DNA of 64,000 bases from Angiostrongylus vasorum (taxonomy: Eukaryota; Nematoda; Chromadorea; Rhabditida; Metastrongylidae): positions 62,001 through 126,000 of the forward strand of contig JADANN010000145.1 of NCBI GenBank assembly GCA_018806985.1. Reading direction: 5' to 3'. Shown one piece after another: positions 27,401-36,415 of the stretch (the stretch's first letter is position 1; each line of letters starts with the position of its first letter). The notes under the pieces were generated by a model. That model searched no databases. It saw only the letters and a list, made by a program, of their open reading frames with translations, and was not told where the DNA came from. The translations under genes were made by a program, and so were the position numbers.

Positions 27401-28477
27401 AACTAGGTAATTATATCAAGCAGGGGCGCGTGTGGCGCAGTGGTCGGAGGCGCCCAACAACACACATTTGTAATCGATCCCCGCGCCCATAGCCCATCAA
27501 GCCCTCCTTACCCACTGGCTCGACAAACTGGTACAAACCTGTCGTGGGAGGATAAAGCACTGACTGGATACATCGGTAGGCCACTGCGGATCATTTTAAA
27601 GGTCATATATGCATTCAATCACTTCCAAACAATGCTTAATGAAGTTGGATGCACGACACATCCCTCAGGGGATTGATCAACGCCGAGAGCTTCATCCTTT
27701 TTTACATTAAGCAGAAGATCGTTCTTATCGCTGGGTATACCACAGTACTCTACGTATCAGAAAGAAGTAAAACTAACAAAATGGCCAGAAAAAATGATGA
27801 AAATAAAATTAGTAAAAAAGAAGAACGGTGTGGAAATAGTTCACAACAAGCCGCTTCTCTCTTCGAGTCATTTGTATCACTGTAATAGTTAGCCTGCCAG
27901 AAATAATTTTTTTGAGCCAAAGTGGGGAAGAAAATGCACCAACATTCATAAATTTTCCATCTATTAGTGAAAATCTTCAGCTTCAAGCTAAAAATGACAC
28001 CAAAGGAGAAAAATATCTCAAAGAGAGAATGAAAAGTCCACCTGTTCTTTTTGCTTTAAGATTCTCGTCAAATACAGTGAGATTTGAGCCACTTTGAATG
28101 CCAGTGACAACTACATGAATATCAACAGTTTCATATTCTTTCTAGAAAATGGTATAGTTATAGATAAATTACTACTCTGTATATTACATCTAGGGTACAA
28201 CATTAATAGAAACATTACTGATAAGATCGTACGTACATTGGTCGGTGTTATGATAATGGTGTTCACAGCATTAAGTCGTAACAGTGGTGGTAAAACTACA
28301 AAAGGTATCCTGGAAGAAAAAAAAGAAGAAAAAAGGACAGCTGTAAACGAATTAAAGCAACCAATTAACGATTTATGAAAAATGTAAACATCTAGCAACT
28401 TACACTGAACAATTGGTGCGATCCACAACAACTGATATATGGACAAGAAGCCATAGAAAATGAAATAGTCGCTTCAT
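972..28477 (-). CDS. Alpha-2-macroglobulin/complement-like (TEP-family) secreted protein, 32-exon model
   Basis: Large secreted protein of the A2M/complement/CD109/TEP superfamily, whose members act as protease traps or opsonins in innate immunity. I joined 32 exons by GT-AG sites and phase; summed coding length is 4,452 nt (1,483 residues plus stop), close to the usual 1,400-1,500. Seen in order: signal peptide, MG1-MG2 with DKPIYSAGET, MG3-MG6, a KVCADLG segment, a CUB-like part, an alpha/alpha-toroid ending in LEDGSFENALDTYFASRAL, and a receptor-binding-like domain with THGLYTGYA and LCYDIGVTEP. No GCGEQ thioester is found. Exons are 41-294 nt; introns reach 4.3 kb and carry SINEs and MITEs. 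The weakest junction is the exon at 20932..21049 (acceptor TTGAAG, donor GTTGTT), though its protein (NYFGTPLFGS) fits. Superfamily assignment is secure; orthology to C. elegans tep-1 is a guess. Confidence 0.93.
2365..2640 (+). repeat. SINE-A copy (tRNA-derived)
   Basis: Family structure: tRNA-like head with box A (TGGCGCAGTGG) and a box B-like ATCGATCCC; body with GGTACCAGACTTGTCTGGGA, CTCGATACATCGGTAGGCC and CAGATATGCATTCA; tail GAGCTTTATCCTTTT. This copy lacks most of box B. It lies in the last large intron of the TEP-like gene, antisense to it. Confidence 0.8.
3095..3710. repeat. Inverted pair carrying the GCTCTGAAGAAGGC motif
   Basis: The segment at 3098..3180, read on the minus strand, has GTGGACAATA then AGCTCTGAAAAAGGCGAAGG. 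The segment at 3640..3700, on the plus strand, has GTGGACAATC then CGCTGTGAAGAAGGCGAAGT. Together they form a loose inverted repeat with about 460 bp between. Confidence 0.5.
3905..4135 (+). repeat. Repeat C (MITE-like) copy, one arm plus body
   Basis: TTTACTGCCTACTC, AATGGCAGGGTATATTGCG and AAACTCTGGACCGCAGGTGC, then GGGGAGTAACGTGTTCACC. Shared with 7.2, 7.5, 28.8 and 43.1 kb. Confidence 0.7.
4705..4985 (+). repeat. SINE-A copy
   Basis: Near-complete: GTGTGGCGCAGTGGTCGGG head, GGAATCGATCCC box B-like, body and TTTATCCTTTTT tail. Same intron as the previous copy and the same orientation. Confidence 0.85.
5650..6055 (-). repeat. SINE-B copy
   Basis: Second SINE family. On the minus strand: tRNA-like head (near 6050), CTCAAGCAGCAGCCGAGAC, a GGACAATGTATACCAGG stretch, and GATGATGGGTCATGTG near the 3' end. 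Lies in the 4.3-kb intron of the TEP-like gene, in sense orientation. Confidence 0.7.
6865..7010 (+). repeat. Degenerate SINE-A fragment
   Basis: CTCAGCGAGCCTTCGATCC, TCTGGTACCCGGCTCG and GGAGGATA correspond to the mid-body of SINE-A. Head and tail are unrecognisable. Confidence 0.45.
7160..7680. repeat. Repeat C hairpin followed by a reverse copy
   Basis: 7164..7235 (AACCGTTTTATTTACTGCC...) is the inverse complement of about 7314..7383 (...GGCAGTAAATAAAACGGTT), giving arms near 70 bp around a loop of about 80 bp. A longer minus-oriented body copy (to about 7660) follows, with CTCCCCGGAAAGGACAATAG. Confidence 0.75.
7816..11164 (-). CDS. TEP-like gene exons 23-28: thioester-domain-type alpha/alpha-toroid without the thioester
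   Basis: Exons 10873..11164, 10655..10796, 9892..9972, 9201..9381, 8192..8289 and 7816..8109, phase-consistent. Visible are SRSRRSADYERSFLSDVL, CKNESACGYAEYRSPRNPKE, ALTALATSLLCEAAASKRIV, EHFMDKEWFLKAFLLQVSRD, EEWRWDIRSLAAIAYMGTN, and LANWLYEQQLEDGSFENALD followed by TYFASRALFEYRF. The last matches the KWLTxQQNxxGGFSSTQDTVVAL helix region of A2M, so the toroid fold is probably present. The GCGEQ thioester and its downstream catalytic histidine context are not visible. The exon at 9201..9381 could start at 9381 or 9375; both keep phase. Confidence 0.88.
8740..9065 (-). repeat. SINE-B copy
   Basis: The minus strand carries GCGCAGTGGTAGTGATGCC at the head (9030..9055), a CCTTAAGCAGTAGCC body segment, and GGCGGGTCATGTT at the tail end. 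In the intron between exons 26 and 27 of the TEP-like gene. Confidence 0.65.
11332..11813 (-). CDS. TEP-like gene exons 20-22: CUB-like N-terminal part before the toroid
   Basis: Exons 11735..11813, 11544..11658 and 11332..11439, all in phase. They encode FPGKHHCSVGEIRDIVKQKI, RVETEELYKMIILDTNKPL and REYRSFPAGD-like strands with VTDVHLHIPNSETVYSFTV (read as KEYRSFPAGDILVTDVHLHI). This corresponds to the stretch that in A2M reads roughly VLPEGxxxxxT...VP..vv.gS and leads within about 20 residues to the thioester cysteine. Here it leads instead to the basic SRSRRSAD segment. Sequence identity to named families is low, so the domain label rests on position. Confidence 0.75.
12745..12865 (-). repeat. 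tRNA-like SINE head fragment
   Basis: The minus strand reads GCGCGGAAAGCGTAGTGGTT (box A-like) and a GGTTTAACTCCG box B-like segment. In the intron between exons 19 and 20 of the TEP-like gene. Confidence 0.45.
12900..15349 (-). CDS. TEP-like gene exons 15-19: MG6 linker, second half of MG6, MG7
   Basis: Exons 15214..15349, 15031..15117, 14479..14626, 13319..13405 and 12900..13081. Exon 15 is a Cys-containing linker (NACDKKNPRECDLSLEKT) where other members carry a bait region or anaphylatoxin; I see no six-Cys anaphylatoxin here. Exon 16 has RQYFHEVWLFDAV, equivalent to the YFPETWIWD strand. Exon 17 has EAPDTVGRWSISSVFWVPG, the classic DTITEWKASAFC position. Exon 18 is LPKSVYLNETISAKVSV. Exon 19 carries KVCADLGPFGQLGKPGYSRV and DTKTFAIRFLGIG, a very strong match to A2M-type sequences. 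An unrelated open frame (13566..13868) lies in the intron between exons 17 and 18. Confidence 0.92.
16091..18369 (-). CDS. TEP-like gene exons 11-14: MG5 and first part of MG6
   Basis: Exons 18187..18369, 17249..17419, 16993..17118 and 16091..16211. Exon 11 gives VKSVELSWIELFPI and SSYSVGERLQVMV, an MG5-type strand pair. Exon 12 gives GRFKEDGSLTIII and ends MMQFNVVEQC, where A2M has VADSVEFKVEKC. Exon 13 reads VSLLSTSDSIEPGASVTLTL and IALVRAIDDRL, clearly the VSLSFSPSQSLPG...LRAVDQSVL segment of MG6. Exon 14 (GEDVKKWQSWDFLIFHQA) is the less conserved MG6 insert. All four exons have good acceptors (TTTTTAG, CTACAG, TTACAG, CTACAG) and consistent phase. Confidence 0.88.
19371..21209 (-). CDS. 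TEP-like gene exons 7-10: MG3 and MG4
   Basis: Exons 21113..21209, about 20932..21049, 20098..20310 and 19371..19532. They encode a divergent VLPKFEV-like start (VCRFVTALPPFKIFAS), then ARNYFGTPLFGSMLLYC, the equivalent of the family's AKYTFGKPVxG strand. Exon 9 carries HVDISKCFVDD and GTGDRSETIVTF, closing MG3 and starting MG4. Exon 10 reads STPTGVELDINFECLGDVI. Phases agree throughout. Exon 8's boundaries are the least certain in the gene, because its acceptor and donor are both poor matches. Two open frames lying between these exons were left out (see rejected items). Confidence 0.82.
19925..20040 (-). repeat. tRNA-like SINE head fragment
   Basis: The minus strand reads GGTAGTGGTAGATAATGTGG and later GGTTCAATTCCGCGC, a good box B. 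Truncated downstream; no complete tRNA cloverleaf. Confidence 0.45.
21474..21757 (+). repeat. SINE-A copy
   Basis: Head GCGAATGGCGCAGTGGTCGG, box B-like GGGATCGATTCC, complete body, tail GAGCTTTATCG then T-rich. Antisense, in an intron of the TEP-like gene between exons 6 and 7. Confidence 0.85.
22715..23110. repeat. Long near-perfect hairpin element with ALKKAILPKR-type arms
   Basis: Left arm about 22783..22922 and right arm about 22970..23107 are inverse complements over some 135 bp with few mismatches, around a loop of roughly 45 bp. Each arm holds GGCTCTGAAGAAGGCGATAC then TGCCGAAACGT when read outward from the loop. It sits in the intron between exons 6 and 7 of the TEP-like gene. Confidence 0.85.
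23439..26253 (-). CDS. TEP-like gene exons 4-6: end of MG1 and MG2
   Basis: Exons 26086..26253, 24789..24859 and 23439..23616. Exon 4 ends in the superfamily hallmark HTDKPIYSAGET, the strand linking MG1 and MG2. Exon 5 continues in phase with VFVRALPLTHEGAVYDGLIE and exon 6 with NPNGFELIRKQNSTAHGYIA and FYGDWHVLSRP, closing at FKVNDY, where homologues read EEYVLPKF. Acceptors are TTTGCAG, TTTTAG and TTTAG; donors are GTATGT, GTGAGT and GTATGT. The intron before exon 4 (26254..28041) contains two SINE-A copies in opposite orientations, and the intron before exon 6 contains another. Confidence 0.9.
24185..24465 (+). repeat. SINE-A copy
   Basis: Head GTGTGGGCAGTGGTCGGATG (one base shorter in box A), GGGATCGATCACC, body and GAGCTTTATCCTTC tail. 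Antisense in the intron between exons 5 and 6. Confidence 0.82.
26870..27120 (-). repeat. SINE-A copy, reverse orientation
   Basis: Read on the minus strand: body pieces CTGTATATCTGACCC-complement, GGAGGATAGCAGCACTGAG-like and CCTGAGGGATG-complement near 26882. The only clear minus-strand copy of the family here, in the intron between exons 3 and 4. Confidence 0.7.
27423..27705 (+). repeat. SINE-A copy
   Basis: Complete head GCGTGTGGCGCAGTGGTCGG, GTAATCGATCCCCGCGCCC, body and GAGCTTCATCCTTTTTT tail. It lies 300 bp from the reverse copy at 26870..27120, so the two can pair in a transcript. Confidence 0.87.
28042..28477 (-). CDS. TEP-like gene exons 1-3: signal peptide and start of MG1
   Basis: Exons 28404..28477, 28237..28309 and 28042..28141. 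The ATG at 28477 opens MKRLFHFLWLLVHISVVV, a basic start followed by a hydrophobic stretch, so a cleavable signal peptide for export. Exon 2 continues in phase into the first mature strand (PFVVLPPLLRLNAVNTIII), and exon 3 gives YETVDIHVVVTGIQSGSNLT with a potential N-glycosylation site. This resembles the beta-strands that open MG1 in the family. Donors are GTAAGT, GTACGT and GTGGAC; acceptors are TTCCAG and TTCTAG. Phases run 2, 0, 1 and match the next exon at 26253. Confidence 0.88.
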
Positions 28478-28505
28478 GCCATTAGATGAACATTTCCTAA
28501 GACTG
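28474..28505 (-). promoter_or_regulatory. Leader of the TEP-like gene: splice-acceptor-like sites and two tiny upstream ORFs
   Basis: Reading the minus strand, a T-rich run ending CAG (28505..28503) and a TTAG (ending 28497) precede the start codon by about 20-25 nt, as at spliced-leader acceptors. Between them and the main ATG lie ATG-TTC-ATC-TAA (28493..28482) and ATG-GCA-TGA (28482..28474). The second overlaps the main ATG (28477..28475), so ribosomes ending there could reinitiate. Trans-splicing is inferred. Confidence 0.5.
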
Positions 28506-28784
28506 AAAAAAAAGAACTGATTACTAGTAGAGTGGTCGCCTTATCGTAGTCTAATAATTTTAAACAACTATTTATCACAGAAGTACAGCACGTACTGTTA
28601 GTCAATAACTGGAATTATCTTCTTCTATATTATTTCACTTACAACAATTTCTTGTCTTAACATTCGTACAGTTAAACAAAGATCGTTTCCGGATACCTGG
28701 TTACCACATCCTAGTTTCGTAGCGTTTCATTTAAAGAAGACGACTATATGGGGGCTAACGCTAAGGCTAACGCGTTCACCACTG

Positions 28785-28960
28785 CACCATGCGGGTTGCA
28801 TGGTGTGGTGGTGAAACGCGTTATTCCCCGAAAGGACAATAGCGCGTTCGTGCCCCCACCATAGGCACCTGCGGTTCAGAGTTTTGCAAATATCTCAGCA
28901 TCATTGAAGCTATACTTCGCAAAAATACCCTGCCATTAAAAAGTATAGGCAGTAAATAAT
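28785..28960 (-). repeat. Repeat C copy
   Basis: Contains ATTCCCCGAAAGGACAATAG, CACCTGCGGTTCAGAG and TAGGCAGTAAATAA, the minus-strand arm and body of repeat C. It lies upstream of the TEP-like gene start. Confidence 0.65.
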
Positions 28961-29699
28961 AAGTCGAAATTGTGATTATATGAATAGAAATTATTGGATG
29001 ATGATATGGATCTCGAATCTCACCACATGTGAGACCTGCCGTAGGTAAGCGAACTTTTTTTGGACCACAGCATACCAACGGGTTAAAAAATCTTTTAAAA
29101 ATAGGGATAGAAAACAAAATAAAAAACAACCTGAAAGTGAATTCTGTGGCTAACTACAACAAAGATAAAGAACATGAAAATGAGTTTCTAATTCCCACGA
29201 CCAACTTTCTATTTCTACTGCCTAACAATATACACTTCCAGGCTCTGAAAAAGGCTATACTGGCGAAAAAGTCAACTTTAACGGAATAAAGAATAAAGTA
29301 ACACCCTGTGTTTGCTCAACAAGAATATCAACAACTAATGAAATTCTACTTGAGAAGTTTCACAAACTCTTACTGTCATAATAAGATAGAAGAATCCTAT
29401 TTCTTAGCAAGCCAGAGATAAGAGATAGTGCCTTGAATGTAGAACGAATTCCATTGAGATTGACCCTGTTGCTAATTCGACGGCTATTTGTTACTTCTAC
29501 GAGGCTCCACTAATATAGATGTAATTACCTGTAGAAATAGCCCAAAACATTATCATAAGTCGTTTAAAGGTGACTTTAAAAAAAAGTGTAAGAAGTTATC
29601 CATTTTTTTGCCCATTAAAATCAATGAACATCGCATAGTCTGCCCCTCATGAATGTATTGTAACCAATGCGTATTAGTGTGCACACGATTTGTCTTTTA

Positions 29700-30045
29700 A
29701 TTCACCGTATTACCTTTTTTACGGGCGCTTCATCACACATATTGTGAGGATCCCAGCAGTTCTCGCTTTCGATCCGCTTGCTTGGCATTCCTTGCCCAAA
29801 AATGCCTTCGAACATATCAGGTGTTGTTTCTCTTGGTGCTTGAGGATTTTGTCTTCTTTATTAATAAATGTCGTAGAATGCTGTTCGAGTCTATTCTCCT
29901 TGCATCCTTGAGAATAACTAGGCTAAGGCGTTCGCAACGTGGATTATGGGAGAACGTTCGGGATGGGGTCGAACTAGCTCCTTTGCTTCTATTTGCTTCC
30001 TGATTCTACGGTATCACTTACCACTACGCTACCATCTACGATGAT
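29700..30045 (-). repeat. SINE-B copy
   Basis: Minus-strand head with a GTAGTGGTAAGTGATACCG segment, then CCTCAAGCACCAAGAG and GATCGAAAGCGAG body parts equivalent to the copy at 31.8 kb. Intergenic. Confidence 0.65.
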
Positions 30046-30049
30046 CGAA

Positions 30050-31795
30050 CGTTTCGTGAGTGAAATAAATCAGTTGTACTTTTTGCTGCAGGTGTTTTAC
30101 AGATCACTGTATTACACTCGTACTGTTCACCATAGTGGAAACAAGCCAATATCAAAGACGAAGGACGACTGCACATGAAAAAATGAATGGAAAATGCACT
30201 GGTGTATGCACTACTAGTGACGATTGGCTGAGCCGTCCAAGTGTTCATGTAGGTATGTAGTTTGCAATGCTTACGTTCGACCTTTGAGTATAATTTCGCT
30301 AAACATATGGGATTCTTAAGTAGGAAATGAGAAGAAACGAATGATACTTCTGACAGTTCCACATAAAAAAGAAGCATTAAATGAGAAAAACATCAGCTCT
30401 TTCAACACAGCTTTGTGGATACACTTAACTTCTTCACAGCGTCGTTAGTGCCATAAGGCCATGAGAAAAAAAGTTCGGAATGAAATTTTTGCCATCCAGA
30501 ACATGCATAATTTTATTTGAAAAACCTAGTTCTCAAGAAAAAAGATTCTGGGAAATGTGTTGCGGACTTCTATTTCGAGGACCAATCAAAGTGAGGAACA
30601 TATAAATGTTTGCACACCAAATTTTTGGGTTATTACGGTCTGTGAGAAGAACTGCACGCATTAATATCAGTTTTCTGATCACCGACAACGGTTTACCGTC
30701 TTATCATGATTGTATAGTGTTCGTGAATGTTGGGAAACGATACAAATTTGGGAGTTCTTTTTACTACCGGAATCCTTTAGGCGGAATAGGAGCTCGACAT
30801 TTCCATTTGGAAGCGCAGCTAAGAGTAAATAAATGAATCACTATTACCTTTCCGACAACAACATTTCTATTACGCGTTAGGTGAAGGCGACCTGACAATG
30901 CCTTAGGACGACCTTCGAGACTCCAGTGAAAGAAAACATTGTCGTCCAATCACTAGATTATCCGTGATACTGAAATTTTCGGGGACTCGCACGACTAATC
31001 GTGATTCGCAAAGAGGGGGCCAAGTAGTTAAGTGTGTAAGTGTTTCAATGATATACCTACTCAGTCTTAGTTAAATGTTGAGGATGAAAGTGGAAGTGCA
31101 CTACACACCGTTAACAATACCTATTGATTGGTTGGTAGTATACATTGAAATAAAGTTAGTTGTTATTAGAAAATGGAGATCGCGAAATTGAACTTAGACA
31201 TTGATATTCCACAACCCATGTTTGATTTTTTTTTGTTTCGAGACAAAAAGAACGAGTTAAAAAACAAAATTCAAAAAACCGGTTGAATTGGAGACTCGTC
31301 AGGAAATGTCGGGTGATTGCAAGGGCAGCGCGAAAAACTGAACATGAATCATCGAGGAATGTCACAAAGTGTAACAGAGTTTGTCGAAAGCGGTTGGCAT
31401 GTTAATCCGACATTCAGCTACTATCTCACATTCTGTAGATGCCGAGCTAAACGTCTAGCACTAGTGACAGAATTTCCTTCATCAATAGATTACAATAAAA
31501 TCGTTTAAAAAAGGGGAAAAAAAACTGGTACGGAAATCGTCGAAAGAAAAAAAGAATGGATGAAACGCCGGATGTTGATAAATCGTGTTGTCGACATCAA
31601 CAGTCGTTGATGAAAACTGGCTAAAAACCCCATAGTGATCACTGCTATCACCGACCTCATTGGAAATTCAATTTCAAAGAAAAGATCGCTCACATATTCA
31701 CAATGAAAGATTTCTTACATATGAAGAAGTGGGAATATGCGTCCATGTTTAAATCGATACCGATAAATAAGGACATTAAATACGTGTAATATTAC
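30050..31795. other. Intergenic stretch without supported genes
   Basis: Short open frames on both strands, none with splice-phase partners or recognisable motifs. No repeat shared with the rest of the window was seen. Confidence 0.5.
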
Positions 31796-31797
31796 TG

Positions 31798-32135
31798 AGA
31801 TGGGGATGCCATAGGGAAGCGGTTAGTAACGCATTCCGTCAGTAAGCAAGGTACTAGTTCGGCCCCCTTTCTCAAGCCTCTCCTACGGTTTATGTGGGAA
31901 CGCCTTAGTTCTATTATCTTCAAGATTATAAGGAGAATCGAGTCGACCAGCATTTGACTATATTCATAGGGGAAGACGAAGTCCTCAAGCAGCAACCGAA
32001 ACAATACGTGAGGTGTTCGAAGTCCTTTGTGGACGATTGATGCGAGTAAAACGGATCGAATACAAGAAGTGCTGGGATCTGCACAGTAGTTGTGATGATG
32101 GGTCATGGAAAAGAAGTAATACTTCGAAAATGGTT
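31798..32135 (+). repeat. SINE-B copy, plus orientation
   Basis: Head GATGCCATAGGGAAGCGGTT, body CTCAAGCAGCAACCGAAAC, GTGGACGATTGATGCG, GGATCTGCACAGTAG, and GATGATGGGTCATGG at the 3' end. Confidence 0.68.
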
Positions 32136-32139
32136 GAGA

Positions 32140-32345
32140 AAAGTACAAGGGTTCCCAGGATCGACTTTCTATTAACCTCGGCATTGGGATATGAATGCGT
32201 CGTTTTCTTGTTCAGCAATCGCGAGGTTGTTATACAGCATACATTCACTTCCATAGAAAGTTATACAACATTACCTGACGTTTCGGCAGTATCGCCTTCT
32301 TCAGAGCCGCTGTTTTCGTGACTTCCAATGAAATATCGCCTTCTT
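32140..32345 (-). repeat. Single-arm copy of the hairpin element
   Basis: CAGGATCGACTTTCTATTAA, TTGTTCAGCAATCGCGAGG and GACGTTTCGGCAGTATCGCC match the left arm at 22.72-22.92 kb over about 190 bp. It directly abuts SINE-B at 31.8 kb. Confidence 0.8.
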
Positions 32346-32349
32346 CAAG

Positions 32350-35300
32350 TACAAGAGTAGAAGAAAGTACAAAAAATGAGAAAAGTACAAGAGCTCCTGT
32401 CAGACATGCTCACTATTAACTACTAGAACAATCGAACTATTTAAAAAAGGCACAGCAGCGGCAAAAAACTTAAGATGAAATAAAGAACTAGAGAAGTAGA
32501 TCTGGAGATAGATGCTCGTTATCTATTTCTTCAATATGCTTCCGTAAGGTGTTCAAACCTCATCCTTCCTCCAGTTCTACTTTGAAAGAAGTTCACTCTA
32601 TTCATTTTCCGACACAAAATACGAGAATGAAGAATAGGAATATTTTAGTATCGTGAGCGTTAATGGCCCGTTAACGGCACAGCGCTTTCGACCACGGCGC
32701 TACACGCGCACATTGGATGAAATAGTACTGATAGTGATTAAAGTGATCATGGGAATCACAGTTGAAGAAATAACACTAATGGTGATAATATTAAGGGTTG
32801 TAACAAGAATGGGACGTCACCAATAACGAAGAGGAAAAGTTAAATGAATGCGAAAAAGTAGACCATGATGACATAAAAATATATCATGATGTCAAGAAAT
32901 TTGGCATAAAGATATCGGAGCTTAATCACACTCCGGCTCCCTTCGATTCTGCAAAAAATATGTTCGATAAATCAGATAAGTGCAAACTCATGAAGCACAA
33001 TTCTACGAGGTTTGTTGACCACGATCGATGAAATCACAGTGGTGTGCGAAGAGGAAGGGACTGAGCTGAAGTAATAGTACAATTATCAACACAATTGTGG
33101 AAAATATTAAGCATGATATCTATGATGTCGACAACAGAGTGAGAAGTTTAGGAAACAACGAATCTAGGAAGTCCTTGAACTTATCACATTCACAGCTGTT
33201 AGCTGCTAGAGACCGCTGATCGATAGTAACTGATCTGGATGGGTGATATTGGCGCTCTTTCCCCACACCTCCAGTGATTGCAGAACACGTTCCCATTGAA
33301 TGAATAGCGCTCAGAAATCTTTAGGATTTGAGGATTTCAGATCCAGATAAGGAAAGATAAAAGACCAGATATATTTTTTTCACTATGTGCTAACCAAGTG
33401 CTACAGGACGATGGCAGTAAATCACCATTTGTCCTCTAAAAAAAGGCCCGTCGAGTGACGAAACTCCATTTTATCGGTGGGTTTTTACAGAAATTCCGAC
33501 TCGATGCGTCTACAAGAACTACGAATATCCAAATACCCAGGACGAACAATCCATTGGGATTATCGGCTTTGACGAACGCGAAACCGCCAAAGCGTTAGCT
33601 GAATAGATGCTGGTTGCCAAATAATCTGAGAAATTATTGATCTATTCTTTTACGTCACACCAACCAAAACCACATTTCGTGCGAATCCACGCCATTTTTT
33701 ATGTTCAATTCCTTTGTTGGCATCAATTTCTCATGAAGTACTTTGGAATTAGCGTGTGGGTCGGGCTGCTGCTTGACGTTTTTTTGGTCTAGTTCACAAA
33801 TATGATTGAATGACATCTTTGCCACAAGCAATAGTTGACCTTGTTGGATTATAGCTAGCCAGCAAATAAATGACATGTCTGACCTCAAATTCCCCAGGTC
33901 TAATAGACAGGTGGCCTAGTGGACCCAGGACGGGGTCGGACAAGCGCCCTGCCCATTTGACATCATTACAACTGCGCAACCCATCGTAATCCGAAATTAA
34001 GTAGGAAAATTCAATCGATTTCCAAAAAGGAAGAAAAGGCGACACGATTTAATGTTTGGGAAAATACGACACTGTCAACTAGCCCTTTCACGACGCAGAG
34101 AACCTGAGAATCGTAAAGCGTCCTCGCCAGGTAGAGCTTTAAGAGATAAATCAAAGAACTAAGGATTGTCATTTTGGCATAAAAGGCGATAAAACCGATT
34201 GAGAGATACCGGACCACGAGTTCAGAAATATTTAAACATCTATTAAATGGTTGGCTCTTAAAGGTTCTTCGCCACGCTTTTTTAGACTATATCGGTAGCT
34301 CGTCCCACATAGATGTTATCTTAGGCGTAGCTCGAGGAAAGCTATTCTCTACCCTTAATAACGCTTAAAAAACCTACCTTAGGCAGGTTTATTTTTTTGG
34401 AGAGGGACTTTCTAGAGTGTGTGCAGCGAACCTTTACACAATACTTTCATTTCTTTCCCTACAATTAATAATGTTCAGATTGAAGATAGTGTCGGTTATG
34501 TTCATGTTGTATATCTATTGGAAGATTCTAAGCAATGCTGTTTCTACAAGGGCTGTATCTCGCGTTAAGCTTTCTGGCTCATTCAGCAGCGTGCCATATC
34601 GACTTCGTTCTTTCGAAATCCCGATGTTCCTTTCCTCAACAAAATGAAAAGTCTACGTGTCCAAGCACTCCAATGTGGCGCAAGTAGATGCCCCTCTTGA
34701 ACTTATCCGGTGAGGTAATCCGCTTGTGCTTGCTATACATCTTCAAAAAGTATTCAACAAACTCGGCTGAGTAGGCGGAAGATGGGACTTGTGGTAGATT
34801 CGCCAATAGGAGGTTGTGTCTATGAACGACTTCTGTAGATTATAGTTCTGAATAAATAACAGTTTGTATCAGCTAAAGGAAACTGTTCCATTCCGTAAAC
34901 ATTACAGTAAGATTAGTGGTATACGCCCCAGTTCAACACCATTACACTTCTCCGATTTTTTTTATCTAGTGCGCTCTCCTTAGCCACCGGTAGATGATTT
35001 GCTTAGAAATTAACTCTGCTGCTTTCCAACAGCTATCGATACGAGGGATGGCAATAGATCCTCAGCGAAGCGAAGACTTGTCTACACACTATCGACGGAA
35101 AGATGCCTTCCCTTCGTCTAGTGAATCTCAAATGAGCTACGCCACAACATAGCATCCCACAACTCCAGCAATGGAAGGATCGGTGCTAATGTATATCATG
35201 GACTGATCTCTCACGCGCAATATGAACAGTTGATTCCTTACTTGCATTTCTTATGAGGGATTTACTGGTCGAAGACAGCCATAGCTCTACATGGGACTCG

Positions 35301-36280
35301 ACAGTCCAAACGTACTTTGTAAAGCTGGGTATTGCGCTGCAGTTTTTTGGTGATAAGTAATATTGGAAGTATAATTTTGTACGACCTTTCTTGACGGTCG
35401 CACGTTGAGTTGTCGGTAAAGTGGAGGTTTGCCAACATCCTTTCTATTCTCCTTCTCGTCTGTAATAGGGAATACAATAGCACTGTGTGCAAAACCAGAA
35501 TGTCAGTTCCAAGTCCGTAGAGTATATCCGTTTCTCTAACTCATGACCAACTACCAAACGTCGGCTGCTTTCTAGTGAGGAATTAATATTGTTCCGTTTC
35601 ACCTTCTGTTCAACGAAAAAACGATGCATTCATTTCATTTCTCCAACTTGCTTCCTTCAGTGTTCTCAGCAGAAAACAAAGGACGGTCCACCTTATTCTT
35701 CACATCCCCATATTCTTCATTCTCACCCTCGGTACTTCAATACATCAAACACAAGTTGCAGCAATCTTCCGAATTCTAGTAGTAACGTGTTTGCGGGTGA
35801 ACTTTATTATACAGCATATAGCTGTAATACTATATCACCCTACTTTAGGAAAAATAAGTGTTTATTGTCAAAGAAAGCAGCACTGCCGTGTTTAAATCGC
35901 GGACGAGTGTATGACAATTATTATAAGATAGTTGTGAAAAAAGTGACATAACTAGGTATCGTTGAAAGCAGCTCTATTCCTGAACGATATTGCTCATACA
36001 CGCCTGAAGCTTGGATTTCCAGCACCTCTTCTTAGCTCTGCCAATCAGTTCAGAATAATGTTAGTGGATGAGTTCCCTAGATATTATATTATTCAAGAGA
36101 CGCTCTCATAGGTAAAAGATTTCATCAGCTTTTTGCATTAAATGCCGACTCAGCCTTTTTTTGATGAAATTTACGAAGAGTCACATGAACAAGCATTTTT
36201 GTATCTTGAGTGGTACTAAATTTTCGAGGTGTTTCAATACAATCTTTATGAAGTTTACTTTATGTGGAATTTAAATGCGA
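32350..36280. other. Intergenic stretch, repeat debris only
   Basis: Apart from the SINE-B fragment at 33.66 kb and a CTTTGACGAACGCGAAACCG motif copy near 33.57 kb, I see no supported gene. Open frames around 35.3-35.6 kb (minus) resemble no family I know. Confidence 0.45.
33655..33805 (-). repeat. SINE-B fragment
   Basis: GGGCTGCTGCTTGACG and neighbouring sequence match the minus-strand mid-body of SINE-B. Confidence 0.4.
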
Positions 36281-36284
36281 ACAT

Positions 36285-36415
36285 GTACACGAGGTGCCGT
36301 GCAATACACGTAGGCTCCGTACTGATTCATTCTCACGCCTTGGGCTCACCAAGTCCTCCATCTCAGCGTGGCTACCGAATTGGGGGATGAGACCTGTCTG
36401 AGGTGTGGAAAACAC
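36285..36415 (+). repeat. SINE-A 5' fragment
   Basis: GAGGTGCCGTGCAATACACG, then TTGGGCTCACCAAGTCCTCC and a GAGACCTGTCTGAGG stretch match the first half of SINE-A; the distal body is missing. Confidence 0.5.
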
